Assembly: GCA_001940825.1 (NCBI GenBank)
Contig: MSGT01000071.1
Span: 1-64,000 of the forward strand
DNA from: Sphaerochaeta sp. Phil3
GTDB taxonomy: Bacteria > Spirochaetota > Spirochaetia > Sphaerochaetales > Sphaerochaetaceae
Direction: 5' to 3'
DNA: 64,000 nt
Of the stretch, positions 1 to 10,150 are shown piece after piece (the first letter of the stretch is position 1; every line of letters begins with the position of its first letter). Position numbers and translations under genes: made by a program. A model generated the notes under the pieces. The model saw only the letters and a program-made list of their open reading frames with translations, was not told the origin of the DNA and made no database searches.

Positions 1-1402
1 TTTCTTTTTCATCATCTATAAGAGTATAGTCAAATAGATCAGCATAAGCCATATCATCTAGACTCACAGTATGAGAAGTTAATACTTTCTTTTTACGAAT
101 ATCTGATGTCTCCCTGAAACCATCCTTTGCATAAATAACTCCATCTACATGAAGCGTATATTTTGGCGATGCAGTGCCTATGCCGACCTGGCCTCCACCC
201 ATACAGCAAACTAAGTTATTAGATGAAGCATGCTGCAAACGCAGCTGATCGTTATAATTATTTATCTCACTACCTCTTCCGCTATCATTTCCGTTGTTAT
301 CTGTTTCAATGCAGATATTATTAAACTTAGCTCCTCCTGTTACATTGTTTGTACCGTCAAAAGGCTTACTGAATATTGTGCGAGGGGTTACAAGCCTAGT
401 TGCCGAAGCTACATTATCACTAATACAAGCTAATGTCTTTTGCCAATAATTATTCTAATTTGTACCAAAAATAATCGGGTTACCGCTTAACGGAAAGTAT
501 ACACCTGTTGAGAATCCTGGATATCCTTCTTCATTTATTCCACTATTACAATACACTTGTATCTGCATATTACCTAATGAATTAGGATGTCCGACTCCAA
601 TAAATAAAGAGTCATCAGCCCCAGTATTAACATTATTATAACACCAGCCTAATACCTTTCTTAAATAGACGTTAGTATCAGTAGAACCAAATTCATTGTA
701 ATCAGGGAAGCCAATTTGACGCATCACTCTATCTCCTACATTACCAAGATGTTTACCGTCCAACAAATCCGCATCCAGCCCTGAACCTGAACCATCGTTG
801 CCGGCATGCCAAACTTTATAATTATTAGACCCTAAAAGAATATTTACGTCTCCGCTTACCCAGTCTTGATTAATATCGGTTTTAGCTATTCTTAGGTTAC
901 CGTCTCCGTCTGTGAAGTTAATTCCAATTCTATTGGAACCTGCATTATTAAAACTGATAGCAGACTTGGTTCTTGGAATAGACGTAAGGTCAATGCCAGA
1001 ATCTGCGTTAAATAACAATTTTCCCGTCATCGTATCCCCGGCCTTGTTGACGTAACGGTTATCCAGTTCGCCTGTGTAATTGCTTGAATTTAGTATGAGA
1101 TTACCATCGGTATACCAATTATTTCCCAAATACCCTATGTATGATAAATCCTAAGAATTCTAGTCTTGCACTTTTATCATGCAGTAATTATCTGCATCTA
1201 GCGATTGTAATATAAGCTTAACATCTAATGCAGTTGATATAGTTGTAGTTGATTTAAAAGTCTTAATTCCGTATATCTCCTAAGCAGTGTCAATTGTTAC
1301 CGCATCAGTAATTCCATAGCCGCTTAGAGTATTTGGTTTATCCCATATCTTATCCCACGATGTGGTAATTATTTTGTCCCCTATAAATATACCTGTATCC
1401 AT
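1..1402 (-). CDS. Tail fibre with C-terminal S74-type chaperone, partial (TAG-recoded)
   Basis: The gene starts at ATG 1402-1400 and runs off the left edge. Four in-frame TAGs (1280, 1160, 1151, 455) are read as Gln. The N-terminal part has tail-fibre repeats of the type SGYGITDA, and the middle has ADLLDGKH, common in fibre shafts. The last visible part (KYTLHVDGVIYA, then FRETSDIRKKK) matches the start of the intramolecular chaperone domain (peptidase S74 family) that trimerises and cleaves itself off fibres and spikes. It should act in host-surface binding. The frame stays open upstream through a 9-base poly-G tract, but no ATG is found there, so 1402 is the preferred start. Confidence 0.85.
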
Positions 1403-1430
1403 TTTATTGATCAGTTGTGTGTGCTATTTA

Positions 1431-1439
1431 CCCCCCCCC
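1431..1439 (-). repeat. Poly-G tract (9 G on coding strand) before tail fibre gene
   Basis: Nine C on the plus strand lie between the stop of the 142-aa fibre-associated gene and the ATG of the tail fibre. It is one of four such tracts in 2.6 kb, all in or beside fibre genes. Such runs slip during replication, so this one may tune or switch expression of the fibre. Confidence 0.8.
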
Positions 1440-1486
1440 TCTAAGCAATAGCTTTATTAATTTAAATGTATTTCAAAGATTATTTT

Positions 1487-1915
1487 TTATGCAGCAGAAG
1501 TTATATAAGCAACTGTGGTTTCTTCAAAACTGCTATCTATTTCAAATAAATAAGATTGTTCTGTTGTAGAAGTGCCAGAATTTGTAGATCCAGATGATGA
1601 AAAGAATAACTATGAGAAGTTATAGTTACTATGTTCAGAAGTATTAGGATTTATATCACATAGAAACTATGAACCTTTAGATCTATCTACCCATAATGCA
1701 AAAGTAGAATTAGGAAGTAATGTTATCTCATGTTCATATGTACTATCTTCTGTTAGCATTATAATAATAGTATCATTAGTAAGATTTATTACTATACCGT
1801 TGGATCCTGGGAAACCTTCTCCTACTTTCTTTACTACATTACCCCCCCCCATTATGAGGTTAGTACCTAAGTAAGCTTTATTGACACTATTAGTGCCTTG
1901 TTTTATTCCATTCAT
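1487..1915 (-). CDS. Small fibre-associated protein with internal poly-G tract
   Basis: 142 aa with two in-frame TAGs (1667, 1610); it ends in TAA at 1487. Its N-terminus (GTNSVNKAYLGTNLIMGGG) shares the pattern GT-x4-K-x-YLG-x-N-x-(I/L) with the proteins at 4033-4458 and 3632-4020, so the three are paralogues interleaved with fibre genes. Nine G at 1842-1850 encode part of MGGGN and keep the frame open. One extra G would give a TAA stop right after the tract. Function is unknown; the position suggests a fibre attachment or decoration protein. Confidence 0.75.
1842..1850 (-). repeat. Poly-G tract inside coding sequence
   Basis: Nine consecutive G on the coding strand inside the 142-aa gene. 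With nine the frame is open (ATG GGG GGG GGT AAT). Gain of one G puts TAA directly after the tract, so the tract could act as an on/off switch. Confidence 0.85.
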
Positions 1916-1916
1916 A

Positions 1917-2528
1917 TTATCCTACAATTAAATAAAGAGTGTTAGATGATTTAGATGAAGCATCATATTGTGCCTAAGTGCAAGATACTATATGAAAGCC
2001 ATCTACTGTATCAGCATTATAACTAGTAGATCCTGCAGGTCCTTGTGGCCCCTGATCTCCTTTGTCACCTTGTGGTCCTTGTGATCCAGTTGCGCCAGTG
2101 TCTCCCTTATCCCCCTTATCTCCTTTCAGATTAGCAGAAGATGTACCTGAAGCAGATGTAACAGTAAGAGTAGTACCATTCCATGAATGTGTACAAGATA
2201 CTCCATCTGTACCTCTATCACCCTTATCACCTTTACTTCCAGTATCACCTTTTTCTCCTTTAACTCCTTGAATTCCTTGTGCACCTTGTACTCCTTTAAG
2301 ATTCTTAAAGTTAAAAGTAAATGTTCTAGCTTGTGCAGTCCCCCCCATAGTTACAGTAACTGCTGGAGTACCTACATTAGAATCTATAGTAGCTGTTACA
2401 TCTGTAATAGAAGCACTTGCCCCATCAGTACCACGTTCTCCCTAAGGGCCTTGAGGACCTTCTTGACTAGAAATCAAAGAACTACCTACGAATAAACCTG
2501 CATCTACATTCTATGCTAACGTTGTCAT
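1917..2528 (-). CDS. Collagen-like tail protein (TAG-recoded)
   Basis: 203 aa from ATG 2528 to TAA 1917, with three in-frame TAGs (1974, 2442, 2511). It holds long Gly-X-Y runs such as [16 protein letters not shown] and [16 protein letters not shown], typical of trimeric phage fibre shafts. The TAG at 2442 falls in GPQGP-TAG-GERG, a position filled by Gln elsewhere in the repeat, which supports TAG as Gln. A seven-G run follows an internal ATG at 2348. The stop overlaps the region just before the next gene start (TAATATG). Confidence 0.85.
2340..2346 (-). repeat. Poly-G tract (7 G) in collagen-like gene
   Basis: Seven G after ATG codon 2348-2346 inside the collagen-like gene. The frame is open with seven. 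It is shorter than the other three tracts but in the same gene set, so it may also slip. Confidence 0.7.
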
Positions 2529-2540
2529 AATTAATTAAAT

Positions 2541-3002
2541 TTATACAGTTGGAACTTCAGGTGTTTCAAGTGCTGCTACTCTATCAGTCAAAGCATTAAT
2601 TAAATCCATTAACTGTTTACCTTGAGCTGCAGATAAAGCCTCTACTATAGAGTCAGAAGTAAGAGTATTGTTTACAGTTACCTTAGCAGCATTTACAATA
2701 TCTGTAGTTTCTTGTTTAGTGTATACTGCCTCACCATCTGCTTTAGTAGCTAATGTAGTTGCTAAGTTCTATTCAGCTTGTGTAGCTCTACTAATCTCAG
2801 CATTAAGGTTACTCTTGATCTGATTAATCTATTCAGTCTAATCAGCGTTGTCACTATTGTTAATAGGTATCCACATGCCATCAGTATTACTCTTTATGAC
2901 ATTGCCTGAACTATCTGCAGATAAATCAATCCAATATGCTACTTCAGTTGGATTAGGAGCATACTTAGATGCTACAAAATTAATATTTTCTTGTCTTATC
3001 AT
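2541..3002 (-). CDS. Small tail or baseplate-associated protein
   Basis: 153 aa, ATG 3002 to TAA 2541, with three in-frame TAGs (2769, 2829, 2838). The central part (about residues 55-100) is rich in A, E, Q and N with a heptad-like pattern, suggesting a coiled coil. The C-terminus reads ALSAAQGKQLMDLINAL then RVAALE, typical of coiled-coil segments in phage fibre-associated proteins. Assignment rests on its position between an M15 peptidase and collagen-like fibre genes. Confidence 0.65.
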
Positions 3003-3012
3003 AATATTTTAA

Positions 3013-3411
3013 TTATAAAGCTAATACTTGTTTACGTAATCTCCCTTCTCTATATGATACATGAATCCAAGAGAAATCAGATTCATTAATTAACTGATCA
3101 AATGGAAGATTATCTTTAATATACTCAAATAACTTCTTGTTCTCTTCTTTACTGCCTGCAGTAATATCAGCTGCTTCTCCATATAAGTGCTAACTGTTAT
3201 TAGCTTTACTGCCTACGGCTTTATTTAAGGCCTCACAACGATATCCTGAGTTAACTCTGATAGGTTTACCATACCATTCCCTTAAAGGGTCTAGAATAGC
3301 CTCTATTAGCTTCTACAGTTTAGCTAAGATCTCCTATGAAGGAGTATTATCTATATCTTTTGCTTTTGCAGTAGAAGACTCGGTCATCTCTTCAATTGTA
3401 AAGTGTTTCAT
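3013..3411 (-). CDS. M15A-type peptidase (endolysin or tail-associated)
   Basis: 132 aa, ATG 3411 to TAA 3013, with three in-frame TAGs (3313, 3334, 3190). It has the D-Ala-D-Ala carboxypeptidase M15A layout: SGYR at 55-58, SQHLYGEAADI with His75 and Asp82, and WIHVSY with His117, the three zinc ligands. It probably cuts peptidoglycan peptide cross-links in lysis or entry. One TAG is the Gln before the first zinc His (S-Q-H), the usual residue there. The ATG overlaps the TGA of the upstream gene. Confidence 0.9.
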
Positions 3412-3602
3412 TCTTTTTGTTGTTTTCTATTATTATTAGATAAATCGTCCATCATATTACCTAATAAATCCGCAGCTAAGTTCATACCGAATTGTTTAGA
3501 GTCATTATCAATCTCACTGACTTTAACATTAATCTAGAGTAATAACATATATATCTACTCTAGTAATTCTCTATCTGACATATGAACTAAGTACGGATTC
3601 AT
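3408..3602 (-). CDS. Small hypothetical late protein
   Basis: 64 aa, ATG 3602 to TGA 3408, with TAGs at 3534 and 3555 read as Gln. The sequence is helical and charged (SDRELLEQIYMLLLQINVK) and ends in a polar NNNRKQQKE tail. The stop overlaps the start of the M15 peptidase (ATGA), so translation is probably coupled. Function unknown; a lysis accessory role is possible from its position only. Confidence 0.65.
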
Positions 3603-3631
3603 CTTTATTTAAAAGTATAATTGTAATTATA

Positions 3632-4020
3632 TTATTGTGCAGAAATTAGTACTATTATTCCATTATAACCAGCTAAGTCTATTGGAATATACTCTCCCGC
3701 TACTAAATAAGATAAGGGCTATACATCACCTCTATCTGTACATCCACATACCCAAACATCTTCTGTAACTCTCATATTCTACCATTTTTCTTGATAGAGG
3801 GTTATGAATGATACTCCATTTGGTAAAACAGTATAGTGAGCATCTTCATCATCCATTTTGAGAGTTACTTCATCACCACTAGTGTTAACGTACAGTATTA
3901 ACTATGAGTGATTTTCCATGTCCTATACTGTATTCCTATACAGCGTTAACCCCCCCCCAGTTGCTAGCTACCAAGGAATATTTTACCTATGTTCTGTGAA
4001 CCTAATTTAGCTTCTTCCAT
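3632..4020 (-). CDS. Fibre-associated paralogue, frame broken at poly-G tract
   Basis: From ATG 4020 the protein starts EEAKLGSQNIGKIFLGSQQ, matching the paralogues at 4033-4458 and 1487-1915. After the nine G at 3950-3958 this frame meets TAA at once, while the matching C-terminal part (LTLYRNTVQDMENHSQLILY to LISAQ, TAA 3632) continues in another frame. Ten G (or seven) would join them into about 130 aa. The sequenced state is therefore OFF, or the product depends on slippage or frameshifting. TAGs occur on both sides (for example 3964, 3902, 3779). Confidence 0.7.
3950..3958 (-). repeat. Poly-G tract at frame break
   Basis: Nine G on the coding strand exactly where the N-terminal and C-terminal halves of the gene change frame. 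A length change of one or two G, which such tracts acquire easily, would restore the fusion. Confidence 0.85.
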
Positions 4021-4032
4021 ATTGTTCAATAT

Positions 4033-4458
4033 TTAAGCTGTTATGTAATAGATGGCACAATTTTTATAAGAGCCGGCATTTATAATCTAATTTTTACTGA
4101 TCACTTGATTTGAACGACAAATCATTTCTCCAAAATCTCCACCTTCATGTCCAACAGAAAATATAGATATAGTCATATCCACGTAAGCCTTAAGAGTAAT
4201 AGATGAACTTCCATCACTATTCTAAGCATCATAAACTTTAACTGATTTTTTTGGTATAACTATTGCTTCAGAAAAGCTATTATCGTATATGTATACAGTT
4301 TTGTCTTCATCCGAAACATTTATAAAACAATATCCACTTGCATTATTACGAAATAGTGTTTCATCTACATTATAATTAAGACCGGTTAAATCAGCTAATA
4401 TATTATTTCCAAGATATACTTTACTAGCGTTTTGTGTACCAACTTTGAGTTTACTCAT
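4033..4458 (-). CDS. Small fibre-associated protein (paralogue)
   Basis: 141 aa, ATG 4458 to TAA 4033, with TAGs at 4222 and 4087. It begins KLKVGTQNASKVYLGNNI, the same module as in the genes at 1487 and 3632, but without a poly-G tract. The middle (FINVSDEDKTVYIYDNSF) looks like a beta-rich domain. It probably decorates or anchors a fibre; this is inferred from the repeated gene arrangement. Confidence 0.75.
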
Positions 4459-4476
4459 AAGATTTTATAATTATAT

Positions 4477-6231
4477 TTATTCAGTTACTGCATACATTGT
4501 ATTAGCATCCTTAGGATCTAGTGCTGCATAATCTGTAGCAGATATTTTAGTTGCGGTAGTAAGATTATTAGATTGCATTATGTCATTAATTTTAACGTGA
4601 TAAGAATCACTAGTTTGTATAATGCTTATTCTTTTCGTAATTTGAGTATCCGCAATATAATATGTTATTATAAAATGAAGTTCATAAATAGTACTATTCT
4701 ATGACTTATACGCATTAACTGAACTCATTTCAATTACATTAGCATTTACTCCTGTAACGTTAAACCAATATCTAGTGCGATTACTAATTATATCACTGAC
4801 AACATTCCTAAAACTCTATTCATTACCAAATATACTAATTATCCAATTCGATGCGGTAGTATCTGAAAGATGTGCATTAGTCGTTAAGAGTGAAGCATCT
4901 GATATTTCTATTGTAGATCCAGAAGATAAATCATCTACGTATTTTTTAGTAGCAGGATTATACTTATTAGTTGGAGTATATTCATCAGTATTATTTTTTA
5001 ATAATACCTAATCTTCATTAGCAATTCTGGTACTATCAGCACTAATAAGTAAATCGCTCTATATACCTATGAAATACTTAAATATATCAATATTATAGGA
5101 AATAATAATATTACTATTATCATACCAAGCCATTGCCGGAATGTAATAGCCAGTACTTTGCAATTCTCCTAAACCGTAATCGATCATTATTATCTTATGA
5201 TCATTAATTGCGGCTAATAGATTATCAAAGTCAGATTGTTTAACTTTTCCATCACTAATAGTAGGAATGAAAGTATAAACATCCTATTTAATTACACTCT
5301 TAGTAACAGTTATATCCCTAGTAGAGCCGTTAATACGTATATATACCCATAGAGGATAAGCAGAATCTTGATCTATTACAAAGTTAAGACTAATCTCATT
5401 ATCTATAGCATAAGCGGCTACAGGTATTCTTGACCCAGTAGTTGTTAGATCGGCGATACCTACAGGAACAGTTATAATCTTTCCATCAGTAATAGCTTGC
5501 TATAGTTTGGTGTAATCATCTTGTGTAACTTTGTTAGATTGAATAGTTGGGCTAAAATAGTATACTTCAGGAGTTGTCTATAAACCTTTTATAACTTTTG
5601 TAAAACTAGCTTGTCCGTTTTCATATCTTATTAGAATAGAGTTAAGATCACTACCTACCTAACTATACAGGTTTAATGTTCTATTAAGTGAGCTTGAATT
5701 AGTAGAACACATAGCAAATATGAAAACTATAGACTAAGAGGTACCAGCATAGTTAGCGGCTAAAATTAACGGCTTATTATTAGAAGCAATTTCATTAGTT
5801 AATTCTATAAACTAGTCTAATCCGCCAAATGCATCTAATATCTCATCTGAAGTGCTAGTATTCTCAAGAAACATGATACCCTCAGGTATCATTATATAAT
5901 CATTTATTTCAGACCAAGTTGCATTCTATCTACCATACAACTTACCATCTTCAGGAGCTTCTGCGATACCGCCTCCAGTACCTCCACCACCAATCTCTAC
6001 CCAATTACTTGTTTTAGTATAATCGGTAGAGGTAAGCTGATACAGCTTACCTGGTCTATCCTCACATGTAACATTCTTTCCTTTATATACCCATACACTA
6101 CCTTCTTCATCAGTCCAAGTCTCAGCTTTGGTTAGATCCGCATAGGTAGGAACTATACTACCTGCTTCAAGTGGTGCATCTTTCTTTACTTCTAAGTTAC
6201 CACTAAAATTAAATGTTCCTTTATTTCTCAT
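4477..6231 (-). CDS. Tail fibre or tail structural protein (11 in-frame TAG)
   Basis: 584 aa, ATG 6231 to TAA 4477, with no TAA or TGA inside and 11 TAGs, so it is unreadable in the standard code. The N-terminus has a carbohydrate-binding-like segment (AETWTDEEGSVWVYKGKNV, then KLYQLTSTDYTKTSNWVEIG) followed by a Gly-rich hinge GGGGTGGGI. The rest is beta-rich with repeated units ending in SPTIQSNKVTQDDYTKL and IPTISDGKVKQSDFDNL. This layout fits a trimeric tail fibre. Confidence is high for the gene and moderate for the role. Confidence 0.8.
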
Positions 6232-6233
6232 AA

Positions 6234-9200
6234 TTATGCAAATGTAATTTTAAATGATGAAGATCCATTAATACCATCATTACGTGTATATGTTTTATAT
6301 TCTACTTGACTTCCTTGTACTTCTATATTCTCTGTAGTCACTGTGAAACGATCTATACTATAATCTTCGTACTTATCATTTAATGTATTTAATAGAGTTA
6401 TAGAACTTACTGTGAATTTAGAAGGTAATTTGAAAGCATGTTTATTATCTGCTGTTTCAGCTACATAAGTAATATCCAATAACTTACTAGTAGATAATGG
6501 CAATTTAGCAAATGTAGTAATATTATCCTTATTAGTAAAGTAAGGATATACGCCTGTAACAGTTAAAGTCTTAGTATTACCAGGAACAATACTGTTAAGT
6601 GTAGCATTCTCTTTAGCTACAGTCTTATGTTCATCACTAGTCTTACCAAGATTAGAACAAGCGTAATATATAGGCATAGATGCAAATGTAGCAGTTGCTT
6701 TTGGGCCTGTAATATCTACCTTCACTGTATTACTTCCTTCAATTGCATTAAATACTTTACTTTCTAAAGTAACAGCAGAATGATCTGTATTAGGAGTAGC
6801 ACTTTCTGATTCTCCATTTACTAATCTAGTCATAGTATAATTTTCTTCTAACAGATTTACATTAGAACCATTTATAGTAATAGTATTATTATCTGAGTCT
6901 TTACTGTTATCATTGGCAGCACTATAACCATAAGTAAATCCAGAATACTTTCTAGGAGTACTAGATGCTACAGCTGCAGATAATGTAGTATCACTAATAG
7001 TAATAGGGGTACCTACTTCTACTAATCCAGTAGAACTCAATGTGAATGAAGGAACTGAAATAGTAGCTTTAGATGTACCTTCTGTAAATGTAAGACTACC
7101 AGGCCACAATTCCTTAGTAAACAATGTCATAAATAAATCCTACAGATTAGTATCAGAACTAATACTAGTAATACCAGCACTGTTAAGTAAACTAGCTAAA
7201 GGGCCACCAGCTACAGGTATCTCATTAGTAGTCTTTACAGCTTCGGTATTTACTTCGGTTTCTACCGTTATATAAGTTCCATTATCTGCTAAGAATTTAG
7301 TACCATCGCCATTAGTAAGTATCTTATTAAGTTTAATACTTTCTTGACTAGTAATGATACCAGCTGATGTTGAACTAGCTTTCGGTAATGTTACATTCTT
7401 CTCACTAGTAGTAATACCGTTAGCTAAATCTACAGTCATTATAGCGTCATCAGCAGTACTATTAGCAAAGTCAATATCAGTAATAGCAGAGTTAGTCTTC
7501 TTGTCTAATTCAGTCTGTACTGCGGTAGAAACTGGTTTATCAGCATCACTAGTATTATCTACATTACCTAATCCTACTTGAGCCTTAGTTACAGAATGTG
7601 GATTCTGCTTATTAGTGATATGAGTAGTAAGATTACTCTAAACAGCACTGATATCAGCAGTAATACCTTCCTGAGTCTTTAGATCGTTTAGTTTAGTCTT
7701 ATCTGCTGCTGACATTACACCAGCTTTAGTAGTAGTAGCTGATTGAATGTCTAAGCTTACAATTCTACGATTAAACCTACTGTCTAGGTCATCTCTTTCT
7801 ATACCCATAGAATTAATTTGTACTGCTGTATCACTGGGAACAATAGTTGTCAAGCCAACTCTAGTTCCTATAGATGTAACAATATCAGTAGTAACTTTAC
7901 CTTTATCACCAGCATAAGCTGTACTAGATGTTTCACCTAATGCTAATGATTGAGATATCTCTATGTATCTAGTACCTGACCATCTATAAGTAAGATTAGT
8001 ATCTAATGTAACATATATCTTACCAGCTTCCCCTACTTCAGGTAGCTCATCAAATATAGCTACTTCTATTACGTCATCTACATATGCAGGCAATTGTGAT
8101 GAAGGAATAAGACCTTTGCCATCTAATGATGCGAATCCATTAGGTTGACCTTTAGTAGCTATAAATCCATTTAACTAGTTGCTTACTTCAGTGATTTTAG
8201 TGTTGTTGTCCTGATCACCTTTCTGTCTTTCAGTAGTTTCATTAGAAATAGCTGTAGATAATTCTGCCTCTTTACCAGTAGCTCTAGTAGTCTCTGCAGA
8301 TATAGCCTATTGTAATTCAGTATCTGCTTGCTTCCTATCTGTTATCTCTGTAGAAATACGAGTATTAATAGCAGAATCAGCCGATTGATAATTAGCAGTT
8401 ATGTTATTCTCTGCATTCTTAGCGCGAGTGACCTCTGCATTTAAATCAGTACGTAATGCTTCATCAGCTTGAGTACGAGCAGTTTCCTCTGCAGTTATAG
8501 CTGCTTTTCTATCAGCTATCTCAGTATTAATCTTATCAGTAACTGCATCTATAGCATCACCTCTATCCGCAATCTCCTTATCTATTCTGCCACCTAATGC
8601 AGTATCTGCCGCCTCTCTGTCACTAGATTCTGTTGTAATGCGATTACCTAATGCAGTATCAGCCTGTGAACGAGTAGATGCTTCTGCATCGATATTACTT
8701 TGTAATTGTCTATCTGCAGCTTCTCTAGCTTCTCTTTCAGCCTATATATCTTCAGCGACTCCAGTATCTAGCCTTACTTTATCTGCAGCAGTCATTATAC
8801 CTGCGGTAGTAGTAGTAGCGGCTGGGATGTCTCTATATAGATTACCAGAATCCGCATAAACGCCATCTATTACTCTAGAAATAGGCTGTACTACTGTTAC
8901 TTTATCTGCAGCGGTAGTAATAGTTGTCTTTTCAGTTAGCCACATCTTTGGCATTGAATCAAACAACTTCTTATCTGCAGCAGCCATAAGACCTGCTTCA
9001 GTACTAGTAGATGAGTCGAGTACTACAGAACTATCTGTATTATTCACATACAGTTCATCACTGCCTCTTTTCTTATTGTTTACATTTATCTTATTAGTAG
9101 TACTTGTTTTCTCAACTGTACTACTTACATTAGACAGTACCGTATCAGGCAAGCTGTCTATAATATCTTTACTATGTTTACCCTTACCACCATCGTAAGC

Positions 9201-9845
9201 AGTACCAGTAATCTCACCTATGATTAATGGACCACCGTCATTTACTGAAACCCATATTGACCCAGACCATCTAAACGAATATGCAGGCTGACCTTCTTCA
9301 ATATTTATATATATCTTACCTACTTCTCCTATTACAGCTTGAGTATGTTTAGCATCTTTATACAGTTTAATGTTGTTTAACTAGCCAATAGGAGATACAT
9401 CATACGTAGCGTATACTTCTATTATATCGTCAACATACGAAGGCACAATAAATTGTTTGCTGTTTTCATCCCATCTATATATAGCATCAGACTTTTCACT
9501 ATCTAGAGGGGTAAGAAATACATACAACTGGGTTTTAGACGGATCACTAATTGTATACGTTCCATCCTCTTGGTACATATACAACTTCTTGTCTCCTGTA
9601 TTAAAGTATACATCACCTACATTAGAAGCATAGAACTCTAATTCTGAGGCACTCTGTATACACTATTTAATATTTACTAAACTCTGCAAACTAATGTTCT
9701 AATCGGTAACTTTCTGAAAGTAATCTATTACACCTTCCAGATTTAGTTTACCATTAGAAAACGAATCCTGGAAAGGGATATTCTCCTTTCCAGTTAGTTC
9801 GTTTCTTAGTTCGAGTTCACTTATTTTAACTCCTTTTACTATCAT
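6234..9845 (-). CDS. Giant tail fibre protein (TAG-recoded)
   Basis: 1203 aa, ATG 9845 to TAA 6234, with eight in-frame TAGs (9699, 9663, 9381, 8742, 8307, 8175, 7638, 7140). It carries many copies of the fibre motif T-x-AG-(V/I/L)-M-x-AADK-x-(K/R/L)-L (for example TTKAGVMSAADKTKLNDL and TTTAGIMTAADKVRLD) and a long low-complexity rod of AEISRATQAE-like heptads around 8.2-8.8 kb. Two segments of type EVGKIYINIEEG and EAGKIYVTLDTN precede SWSG-like strands, as in carbohydrate-binding fibre domains. The TGA of the upstream gene overlaps its ATG. Confidence 0.85.
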
Positions 9846-10135
9846 TTCGATTCGTCGTCTTTAAGTTCTTCTACTTCCTTAGTTGCTTCGAGAAAAGCTT
9901 GGATAAAGGCAGGTTTGCAGTATTGACTTACATACTTATTCAGTACTTCTACTTCTTCAGATGTAAGTTCTACTTCATTATCTGAATTGTAGATCTTGAA
10001 TGCTAAAGCATGGTCTTTAATACCACTACCTACTTCATATATCATTTCACCTATTTGTTCTCTAACATCAATACAGACTTTGTTAGTTTTCTTAATATCT
10101 GTATATACTTCCAGTTGTGCAAAATTTATTTTCAT
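9842..10135 (-). CDS. Hypothetical late protein, possible fibre assembly factor
   Basis: 97 aa, ATG 10135 to TGA 9842, with no TAG. Beta strands at the N-terminus (MKINFAQLEVYTDIKKTNK) are followed by an acidic helical C-terminus (TSEEVEVLNKYVSQYCKP ... VEELKDDESK). It sits between two giant tail genes with ATGA overlap to the next one, which often marks small assembly proteins. No family was recognised. Confidence 0.7.
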   Translation of the reverse strand: MKINFAQLEVYTDIKKTNKVCIDVREQIGEMIYEVGSGIKDHALAFKIYNSDNEVELTSEEVEVLNKYVSQYCKPAFIQAFLEATKEVEELKDDESK

Positions 10136-10150
10136 AATTATTTATGTAAA

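Noticed and set aside
2062-2495. Plus-strand frames rich in Pro, Ser and Cys opposite the collagen-like gene
   Set aside because: They mirror Gly-X-Y repeats on the minus strand and have no start context.
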